Origin: Ctena decussata
Taxonomy: Eukaryota; Mollusca; Bivalvia; Lucinida; Lucinidae
Assembly: GCA_963989385.1 (NCBI GenBank)
Contig: OZ022500.1
Location: 109,099,842 to 109,163,841 of the forward strand
DNA: 64,000 nucleotides
Reading direction: 5' to 3'
In this document: in pieces, positions 23,516 through 32,539 of the stretch
Layout of the letters: every line of letters begins with the position of its first letter
Numbering within the stretch: position 1 is the first letter of the stretch
The notes under the pieces: model-generated
Database searches by the model: none
Told to the model about the DNA's origin: nothing
Seen by the model: the letters and a program-made list of their open reading frames with translations, nothing else
Translations under genes and position numbers: made by a program

Positions 23516-24376
23516 CAGTTACAGCCTTCTTCTCACCTACGGCCAGTCTTTGACAGCCACATCCCTTATCCGCCCCAGCCTCAGACTGGGATACAACCGT
23601 CTACTCCAGTTCAACATGTTGTGAACCCTTTCTCAATACAGTTACAGCCTTCTCTCCATCCTCGGCCAGTCATCGACAGCCACATTCCTTATCCGCCCCA
23701 GTCTCAGCCTGGGATTCAATCTTTAGCTTCGTTTCAACCTGCGGGGAAACCATTTTCAATACAGTTACAGCCTTCATCTCATCCTCGGCCAGTCTTTGAC
23801 AGCCACATCCCTTATCCGCCCCAGCCTCAGCCTGGGATTCAACCCTCAACTGCGGTTCAACCTGCTGGGAACCCACTCTCAACACAGTTACAGCCTTCTT
23901 CTCACCTACGGCCAGTCATCGACAGCCACATTCCTCATCTGCCCCAGTCTCAGCCTGGGATTCAATCTTCAGCTTCGTTTCAACCTGCGGGGAAACCATT
24001 CTCAACACAGTTACAGCCATCACTCCATCCTCGGCCAGTCTTTGACAGCCACATACCTCATTCGCCTCAGTCTCAGCCTGGGGTTCAATCTTCAGTTTCG
24101 TTTCAATCTGCGGGGAAACCATTCTCAACACAGTTACAACCGTCATTTCATCCTCGGCCAGTCTTTGACAGTCACATCCCTCATTCGCCCCAGTCTCAGC
24201 CTGGGATTCAATCGTCAACTCCGTAACAACCTGATGGGAATCCGTTCTCAACACAGTTACAGCCTTCTTTTCATCCTAGGCTAGTCTTAGACAGCCACAC
24301 CCCTCATCTGTCCCAGCCTCAGACTGGGATTCAATCTCCAATTCCGTTTCAATCTGCTTTTTCATCCTCAACCTGC
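23516..24376 (+). repeat. Coding tandem repeat, 123 bp (41 codons), seven copies
   Basis: CAGTTACAGCC starts at 23,516, 23,639, 23,762, 23,885, 24,008, 24,131 and 24,254, exactly 123 bp apart each time. One unit encodes a Pro/Gln-rich segment with QLQPS, RPVFDSHIP and QPGIQ cores. The exact multiple of three keeps the frame open for six units before a stop near 24,225. Units are very similar to each other, which indicates recent expansion or homogenisation. Confidence 0.9.
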
Positions 24377-24771
24377 CTATGACAGTCGTATTCCTCCGCC
24401 TAGTTTTCCGATGGTTCCTGTCGCAGCCACTTCCGGTCATGGGGGTGCAGGGACTGGTCACTATGGTACATCTGGGTCAATTGTACAAGGAATAAATCCT
24501 GGCAAACAGAGGTCTATGGATGCAGATAAATCCAACTCTAGATGTCAGATATACACCACCAATAGAGGTAGGAGTCGTACTACAAATACATCTGGTTTGG
24601 GAAGAAATGCTATTACGGATCATACCGGCCAAGATGAACCCAGGCCTGTTGGGGGTGACGACTGTCTCGCCCAACAATCTTTAAAGCCACCTACAAATCA
24701 AAGGGCTGGGACTCCCTCTTTGCAGCTTTCTGGAAAAGACAATATCCCCCCTCCAAGGCAGTCAACTGAAA

Positions 24772-24786
24772 CCCCCCCCCCCCCCC
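24772..24786 (+). repeat. C15 homopolymer inside the LINE
   Basis: Fifteen C bases sit at the end of the ORF1-linker frame. Coding resumes in a different frame right after it. Confidence 0.9.
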
Positions 24787-24795
24787 TCTGACGAG

Positions 24796-27700
24796 GTGAC
24801 AGTTATGGACCCGAGTACTCCTGTTATTCGTGACAAGAATAGCTACGAATCGGGAGAACTGAGTGTGGATAACAGTACTTCTGCTTCTCACAGTGGCTCA
24901 AATAAAATAGCATCTCTACCACAGTCAAACGCAACTCTGTCTTTTTTATGCGATCCGAGCCTCAACAAAGAGCCCCCAGACCCAGTGCTTCCCACAGAAA
25001 GACAGTAGACATTGTTTCTTTCAACGTTGAAGGGGTGAAGGGGAATGCAGCAACACTGATAAGTCAAGCTAGTCGTGACAGAGTTATTTGTCTCCAGGAA
25101 GCATGGCTATGGTCATTTGAAAGTGATGTTATAGACAACTTGGTGCCAAACTATTGCTCATACGTACGCTGTAGTGATATGAATGACAATATATCAAACT
25201 TCCAAGTGCCCAGAGGGAAAGGAGGAATTGCAATCATGTGGCCAAAAGCTTGGTCGAACTGTATCAGGCGCCTGGAGGATGGAAATGAGAGAGTACAAGC
25301 CGTTGAACTGGTGACTGCTGACATCAGTCTGTGTATAATAAATGCATACCTTCCCACACTCAATCATCCGTCATCCCGAGACAGCTACATGGAGATGCTG
25401 GACGTGGTATATGGCATTACCTCAAGATACTCTGGTACTCATAAAATTGTTTTGTGTGGCGACTTGAATGGCTCCCTTTTACCAACCCGCTCGAACCCTC
25501 ACGACTCTATGCTTAAGGATTTTGTTGCTGAACAACAGCTGTTTCTGGACACCAGAATGGGCGATTCACCTACTTTCTTTGGTTACGGAGGGGGGGTCAT
25601 CACAGATAGACTATATTCTGACTAGTGATCAGTCGTTATTGCGGAATGTCTGCGTCGGAGAGTATTCCCCGATAAATATGTCCTCGCATGTCAGTGTGAC
25701 TGCTACTCTGAATATAAATCAAGATAAATTATGTGGTATAAGTAGAAATAAGTCATTTAAAAAAGTTACAAAATTCTATTGGGAAAAAGTAGATGAAAAT
25801 CAGTATCAATGTCTCTTGGAGAGATTACTGCAAACCTCAGACAGTACGTGTGAACCGGTTGACCAACTCATCCAAATCCTGAAGGCAGCCAGTAGAAGGA
25901 CAGTTCCGAATAGATTGGTGAAGGTTAAGGGTCCAAAATTTAAAATATCTCCTCGGTGAGACAGCTTGAATCTGAATGTAAAATAATTTTCTATCTCTGG
26001 AAAAGCTCAGGATCTCCAGGCCCAGAACATCCTTTGACGATACAAAGAAAAATTTCCAAATATAATGTCAGAAAACAAATAAGAAGAGAATTCGCCAGTG
26101 CCAGGGACTCTTTCTACCATGAGCTCATGGAGAATCCCTCAAGTCAGCATTTCTACCGCCTTATACGAAGAAATCAGTCAGTTCGTCAAGGTCATCCTGT
26201 CTCCCTGATTGTTGGCAATGAAGAGGTTGGGGAAAGCCTGCAGCAGTGCAGAGCTTTTGCAGCATATTTTGAGGATCTGGCTGTTCCCGATGCACACCCA
26301 AACTATGATCAGGGCTACTTGGACCTGTCCCTATACCAGCTAGACTTAATACAAGAGATAGCCCGTCTGGAACCTGATCGGTTGCCTGTTATCAGTGAAA
26401 AGGAAGTACGCCGAGCCATCAGATCTCTGAATTCGGGTAAATCACCGGATGAGATGGGATAAACAGCGGAGCATCTAAAATATTCTGGAAACGTTCTGCT
26501 CCGTATTATAGCAGATATCTTTAACGACATTCTAAAAACGAAGAAGGTTCCAGATATATTTAAGTCTGGTATAATTACCCCGGTTCATAAGAAAGGGAAA
26601 GATCCTCGTAAGATGGATAACTACAGAGGCATTACGGTCTCTTCCATTCTTGGGAAGCTGTTTGAACAAGCCTGATGAACTAAATGATGACCAATCTGGG
26701 TTGCAGTTTGGATTCACCCAGGGCCTGTCTCCCACAATGGCATCGTTGCTCTTGTCTGAATGTATTCTGGATTCTAAGCAGAAAAAGGAACCTCTCTACA
26801 TTGCCGCCCTGGACACCCAAAAGGCATTTGATGTTATCAGTCATCCCATCCTTATGAAGATGCTATATCGTCAGAATATAAATTCACATCTGTGGGAGGT
26901 GATTGGGTCTATGTACAGAGGGCTTACCGCAAGAGTCAAGTGGGGTGGAGAGATGAGTCAGTCGTTCTCTGTTCTGCAGGGGGTGCGCCAGGGAGGGATT
27001 CTATCTACACATTTCTACAAGACTTTTCTTAATGACTTTCTTTTGGAGATGGAATCTAGATCTCTAGGGAAGTATATTGGTGACCTGTATGTGGGATGTC
27101 CGACCGTGGCTGATGATGTTCTCTTGGTGTCTTCCAGAGACGATGAAATGCAGCTAATGCTCAATCTTGCTTATATCAACTCACAGGAGAAGAGATATAT
27201 TATCCATCCCCAAAAGAGTACAGCCTTACGACGTAATGTTAGTAAAAGTGTAAGAAAAAATGAAGTTATAACTACTTGGCAGCTAGGTTCAAAAGAGGTA
27301 CAGGTTGAACCAAGGTTAATCCATCTTGGCCTGACTAGGGCAGAAAAATCAGAAACTTCCATCAATATCACAGAAAGAATAAGTGCAGCCCGAAGGACCT
27401 TGTATGCCCTGATGAAAACTGGGGTTCATGGTACGAGTGGACTAAATCCGAAGATCTCCTTTAGGATATACCAGGTCTATGTGATTCCCAGGTTGCTGTA
27501 CGGTCTGGAGACATTGTCGCTGACTGACACCCAAGTCGGCCAATTACAACGGTTTCACATATCAACTCTGAAGAAACTACAATCGTTACCAGAGCGGACG
27601 GTCTCTTCGGCAGTGCAGCTGCTGTTGGGCGCTCTTCCAATACAGGCCGAGCTACATAAGAGGCAGTTAAGTCTACTCCACTCCATTGCCCGTTCTAGAA

Positions 27701-28409
27701 ATGAGAAGATAAAGGGGTTGATGGCTCGACAGCTGACACTTAAATGCCAGGGTAGTTTCTTTTGTAAGGTTGAATGCATCTTGGATATGTATAACCTTCC
27801 TCAGCCCTCTTGTCTTGAAAATTATACAAAGTTCTCCTGGAAAAAGATCACTCGTGAGTCAATATGTCAGTTCTGGACCCAACGTTTGGTTGCAGATGCA
27901 CAGACGAGGTCTACCCTGGTTAACTGTAATCTTACTTCCATGGCGGTGGGTGTTACTCATACAGTATGGGAATCAGCAGTATGGGAATCAACGTGCATGA
28001 TATTAGAAGAAGTGTTACTAAAGTACGTATGATGACAGGAGTATATATGCTTCAGTCCACAAAAGCTAGATTCAATCTGTACAGTGTGGATGAGACCTGT
28101 CCGTTGTGTAGACTCGGCCCAGAAGATTTACCTCATGTTCTCCTTCGTTGCCCTGCTCTGGCTGAGATTAGAGATTCGTCACTGAAAGATATCAGGGTGT
28201 TCCTGGCTAGTCAGTTTGGTCAGCAATTCTGGGCATCCCGATCAAGGACGGAGTTGGTGAAGATTCTGCTAGATAGTCACAACCTGATGAGCCTGCAAGG
28301 GGCCCGTGTTGCAGAGGAGGTCTTGTTGCAGCTGGAGGCTCTGAGTCGTAGGTACTGTTTTCGGTTGCATGCAAAAAGGTTGCAACTGTACAGAAATTTG
28401 TCCGATTAA
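24796..28409 (+). pseudogene. LINE ORF2: endonuclease, reverse transcriptase, CCHC knuckle
   Basis: The expected role is nicking of chromosomal DNA and target-primed reverse transcription. The APE-like endonuclease runs from about 24,990 to 25,720: SFNVEG, QEAWL, NAYLP, GDLNGS, QIDYI and the SSHVSV ending carry the conserved Asn, Glu, Tyr, Asp and His positions. The frame breaks in a G7 run at 25,590-25,596. The reverse transcriptase runs from about 26,380 to 27,300: SGKSPDE, NYRGITV, LDTQKAFD (motif A), QGVRQGGILS (motif B) and VADD (motif C), so both catalytic Asp pairs survive. A TAA stop at 26,460 and a frame change near 26,670 break it. The C-terminal frame (27,966-28,409) has a Cys-x2-Cys-x8-His-x4-Cys knuckle. 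Another frame change lies near 25,940. Overall the copy is recognisable but dead. Confidence 0.85.
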
Positions 28410-28560
28410 GCCATATTCCCGATTTATCAATGTGGCCGCCACCACAAGTCTAACCTGTCTGTACATAGTGTGTATATAGCTGTTATTCCTGGATTTACCT
28501 ACTTATGTGAAACAACAAATCAACGTAAAACATCTACCGGTCAACGACCTGGGTGTGCCA
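28410..28560 (+). other. LINE 3' UTR and shared tail
   Basis: After the ORF2 stop the sequence reaches ATAGCTGTT (28,476-28,484), TTTACC (28,494-28,499) and ATGTGAAACAACAAATCAA (28,505-28,523). The same three blocks end the tRNA-Met SINE. The exact element end is uncertain. Confidence 0.6.
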
Positions 28561-28892
28561 TTCTACTGGCGGGATTTACAGAAACAGAAACAGTAGGCAT
28601 ATCCCAGTACTAAGTAAAAAGTAAAATATCATTACATTTAATGCCGCAAAACAAGACACTAAAATATGCGTTTCTTTTGCTGTTGAGTATATGTACCAAC
28701 TAGGTAGTTCTTAGTTGTAGCAATAGTTGGTACTGTAGGACATCGTTGCGCAAAACGGATAATCAGGAACTGTTCACTTTATCACACAACGATTGTCTTA
28801 GATGTTTTCGGCAACCCTATATATAGTGCAAATACATATGAGTGCTTCCAATTATGACGCTCTCTTGGATATGCTCATTTGCCTTTTTAGCT
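28561..28892. other. Stretch without recognised features
   Basis: Nothing recognised. Confidence 0.4.
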
Positions 28893-29740
28893 CAGCTGAA
28901 CCTTTAGTCTCATACGTGAGTTTTTGGTATTGCCAGACAGCCGTCATCCGTCCGTCGTCCGTTTTAAAAAAATCTACTCTGTTTCTCTGAAACCACTGGG
29001 TCGATGAAGCCATATTTCATGTGGAGCTTTCCTGGGTCGGGGAATGAAAGTTAGTTTGCGGACTCTGGGTCACATTACCAAGATGGCCGCCATTTACGGT
29101 AAAAACCCCTAAAAAAACTTGGTCTAGAACCGAAAGGCCAACGACCTTCAAACTTGGCATGTTGCATTAAAGACTCGAGTCAATCATAGTTTGTTTTGTT
29201 GTTGTTATTTTCAAATGATAACCGTAGCTTTAACTTTTGCTAATTAATGGCAATGTCAACTTTGGTACGTTATGCTTTTATAAGCTGTTATACGGGAAAA
29301 TTCTTAAACAGTGGATTTCTCGTAAACAATTTAAGTCCAAAGTATAATATTTTGAATATATGGCTAACTATATAACCAGATGGAGATATTATGTTGCTAA
29401 AAGTCATTGCTTTCTTTGACCTTTGTTCAAAGTTTGTTCTGTCGCACGCCAATATTTTTAATCATCTTCTCTTCTAAAGCCACTGGGCCGATTTGAAACA
29501 TATTTCATATGGAGTCCTCCTTGGTCAGGGGGGACGAAAGTCTGTTCATGACCAAGATAGCCGACATGCCCATATAGTGGTAAAAATCCTTCACATATTT
29601 TGTTCTCCAAAATCTCAAAGCCAATGACCTTGAAACTTTATATGGGGCATTGGGGATTCAAATCCATCATGGTTTATATAATTGATGACTGTAAAATGAA
29701 CATGACCTAATTTATGGCAAGGTCGACTTTCGTATGTTTG
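28893..29740 (+). repeat. AGCTCACC-type monomer repeat, diverged copy
   Basis: It starts near TTTTTAGCTCAGCTGAACC, then GTCATCCGTCCGTCGTCCG, then ACCAAGATGGCCGCCAT, GGTAAAAACC and AACGACCTTCAAACTTGG. A second unit follows from about 29,470 (AAAGCCACTGGGCCGATTTG). It is homologous to 2,408-2,762 and 7,312-8,440. Confidence 0.7.
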
Positions 29741-30989
29741 TACCATTGCTCCCATGCAGCATCAAAAAATAGTCTGTATGTGTTAAAGTTGCAAAAGCAA
29801 TGTATTCCACTGTACGTAAACACGCTTACCTAGCCTTTATTTAGTCTTAGCATTCCATAACATGAGCCTATGAAAAATAATTGTACCTTTGCCAAGCTTA
29901 GTGCGACAAATCTGAATTTCTGTGAATGGCGTTAATATCAAACGTCTTAAACGAAAAGGTGATTGGCGAGACAGGGCAGCCGCTGCTATCAGGCAAGACA
30001 CGACTGCGAGGTAGCTGCTGAAGCCACCGAGCCACTTCAGCCACATCGGCCCAAGACAGACGGCATGTAAGGGCATTAAAGGCCCCATTGCTCTATTAGC
30101 ATGAAATATTTTATCGTGAGATATCGCTGCAAACTTCTCACTACAGTTTCGCCATTGATTATTATCATGATTGGCCGGCTTTGAAAAGTCAAAACGTCAT
30201 TGAGTTTACCATAAAATAGATTTGAAAAAATAACTAGGTCATTTTAGTTGCCAACCAAAATGACCTACATTCGATTTCACAAGCTTTATTTCATGATAAA
30301 AAAACAACGTACTGGCGGTAAAAATATAAGGTACAGGCGTTTTAACAGGTGATAAAAATACAACGTACAAAAAAAATTAGGCGAGGATCCCATTGATTGT
30401 GCCGCTGTTGCATTATTGTATTGCTTAACGGGGAACCAGAGACGAAACCGGTATTTTATGGAGAGACGTCATTTGTTTAAAAAGTACCTTGTTCCTTCTT
30501 TTTTGCCTGTTATATGCTACAAAAAAGCACATTCATCAATTCTGAAGACTGTACAGGTTTCAGAATGATTTGTATTTTGACGGTTTTTACCTTTGATAGG
30601 ACTATGGAGACTTTAAGAAGGAGACGTTTGATGCAAGAACTTCCAACAAGCAAAACAATCAGCTAACTTCCATTCTGCAAGACGCGGCGACTCATATTCG
30701 ATCTGTCTTTTAATTTGGTTTGTTTATTTATTTTTAATTTATTTATTATTTATTATTTTTCTTATTAATTTTGTTTTACATTTAAAACGACATCGGCCAA
30801 TGAAAGAAGACTATATTCTTCGTATTTAAGATTGAACACACGCACAACGTCGATGCATTGTCGCTAACGTCGTAAGTATGTTGATTCGAGGTTGTGTGTC
30901 TGTTGTCTGAAGCCATGTATGTCAAGCAGTTAGTTTACCAGATCATGATGAAAAAAAAAGAATAACATAGAAAATGAAAAAAAAAACAG
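29741..30989. other. Stretch without genes; AT-rich tract at 30,718-30,780
   Basis: Only an AT-rich simple tract (TTTATTTATT type) was recognised. Confidence 0.4.
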
Positions 30990-31140
30990 TGAATTACGTC
31001 AAATAATTTTGCAAAGCAGCTGGTAGCTAATGCATTATGCCAGCTGTCAGGCATTTAACGATTACAGGAACATCCTACTGTTGTGTTTATTGTCACTTAA
31101 TCAGTCTAAAACCACATGGCTCTTCTTTTGTAAACGTGCA
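30990..31140 (+). repeat. Dispersed repeat, copy 2 of a pair
   Basis: This is the partner of 18,517-18,665. This copy keeps GCCAGCTGTCAGGCATTTAA and TGTTGTGTTTATTG. Confidence 0.55.
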
Positions 31141-31489
31141 CAATATTATCTTGCATTATAACTAAGCCTTGCCGAAGGTTACGAGGATCCGTTTATTCAC
31201 GTTTATTGATCAATATGTAAAATTGCCAGGCGAAATGCCAACAAACATTTCAAATCACGCAACTTTAGAAAATTCGGATCAGCCTATGCATCCACGCCAT
31301 TGCATCAGCTGTCCCTATTTGCTTTAGAGATTAATAGTTTATATAGATAGGGGCTGCACTGATGCAACGTCTGGTCTAAGGTTCCGTTGTTGGTATGGTC
31401 TGTGAGATAGATTTTCTTTTTCTCTTCACTTATATAAGAGGTTGTATTCTTATCATTACCAAAGATGAGGGGAGACATATTGCTATATT

Positions 31490-31600
31490 ATTAATTGCCA
31501 CATCCCTTCTCTCTTCCTCTCTGGGTGACGGCTCGATTTAGACTGAAATACCGTCTAAAAAGCCGACAAACCCAAAACAACCAACCGAGTATGAACATAC
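31490..31600 (+). repeat. SINE with CCAACC tail, 3' fragment
   Basis: CTTCTCTCTTCCTCTCTGGG, GATTTAGACTGAAAT and AAACCCAAAACAACCAACC match the 3' half of the copy at 53,698-53,944. Confidence 0.7.
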
Positions 31601-31954
31601 AGTATTCACGTGGTCTAAATATAAGTATGGAAAGACCGATATCTAAACTTTTCCATTTTTCTTGAACCTCTTGAAACTCTGTCATAGACGTAAAGGTGTA
31701 TGATACACCATTTTTTGCCTTCCAATTTTACAAGGAGAGGCAACATTCGTGACGTTCTGTATGCTTTTCTAAACGACCAAAGCTTTCCAAAATGGGGTAT
31801 ATTGAAAGTAAAAAGATAGGCAGTGATCAGGAATTAATACAATCACATCCCGCATCCCGCTCTCAAAACCAATAGGGAAAGAAGCACACACACACACAAC
31901 AAACACGAAAAACAAGCTCACGAAATACGCGCACGCTAAAAAGGATGAGCAGCT

Positions 31955-32150
31955 CTTTCCCAAACAGGTGGTCATTTAGCTACCCTAATCAAAACAACAT
32001 CAACATCTATTTTTATCTATTTCATTTCTAACTTACAAAATAAACACAACAAAAGGCAGATTGAAACCGCCAGAGAACATAGACAAACTGACATAGCACA
32101 ATGTAACATCAAGGAACAACAACAGAAGTACCGCCTTGGAATGGTCAGCA
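31955..32150 (-). repeat. R320-related repeat, inverted copy
   Basis: GAGCAGCTCTTTCCCAAACA, GTGGTCATTTAGCTACCCTA and GAAGTACCGCCTTGG are the complement of the start and centre of the subfamily at 53,470-53,700. Confidence 0.65.
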
Positions 32151-32539
32151 AAAATTACTGGTGGGGGGGGGGCTTTAACATGTTTTTCTTGTACCAAACC
32201 TCACCCTCTGCCCTGCAGTGGTTCGAAACATTTAGCTAGCTGTTTGGTCCGCATGAAGGTTTCTAACCCATCAATGAAACATCATCGGAAACAAACAAAT
32301 CATGTATAAGACCTATGATGAAACAGAGATGAGGACTCGTCGGAAATAACGTATTGCAACACCAAGAAACCCCTGGGATGACAAACAACACCACTGAAAT
32401 ACCGGAACAAAAGAAAACCATCAGTAAGACCCAGACTAACCAAGCAACAGACAAGGCAAACCCGGCCCCAACCAACTAAACTAAGTAGCTTTATATCGGT
32501 CCCATCATTGAGTCTGATACCTGAAAAACTGACGTGCAA

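Larger units (their letters stand above)
22896..24791 (+). pseudogene. LINE ORF1, second part: coiled coil and Pro/Gln-rich linker
   Basis: This resumes ORF1 after the inserted repeat. To 23,417 the product shows two heptad-like segments (around ESKIKELEHTV and GSIDMKLKQLEMNLFQNL) with many Gln and Leu residues, consistent with the coiled coil that multimerises many LINE ORF1 proteins. From 23,414 the frame changes into the Pro/Gln-rich tandem repeats. From about 24,411 a Gly-, Thr- and Asn-rich tail runs into a 15-base C run at 24,772-24,786 and stops. Frames change at about 23,415 and 24,226-24,411. Whether the Pro/Gln block belonged to ORF1 or to the start of ORF2 cannot be decided from one copy. 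Confidence 0.6.
20311..28530 (+). mobile_element. Non-LTR retrotransposon (LINE), APE-endonuclease class, broken
   Basis: The order is ORF1 (PHD finger, coiled coil), a Pro/Gln-rich repeat linker, then ORF2 (APE-type endonuclease, reverse transcriptase, CCHC knuckle) and a 3' UTR ending near ACAACAAATCAAC (28,511-28,524). This architecture fits CR1/L2-like LINEs. I do not assign a clade, since that needs a tree of the reverse transcriptase. The copy cannot be active as read. It has several frame breaks, a stop inside the reverse transcriptase and a roughly 0.9 kb repeat inserted in ORF1. Neither the 5' end nor target duplications were found. Its 3' tail matches that of the tRNA-Met SINE in this window. 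Confidence 0.85.

Noticed and set aside
24276..24461. Minus-strand open frames across the 123 bp repeats (Gln/Glu-rich)
   Set aside because: They are shadows of the plus-strand repeat. Plus is supported by continuity with the LINE domains.
32263..32539. Two hydrophobic open frames on minus as a membrane protein gene
   Set aside because: They overlap in different frames and directly follow the Penelope-like coding region. They are more likely its 3' part.
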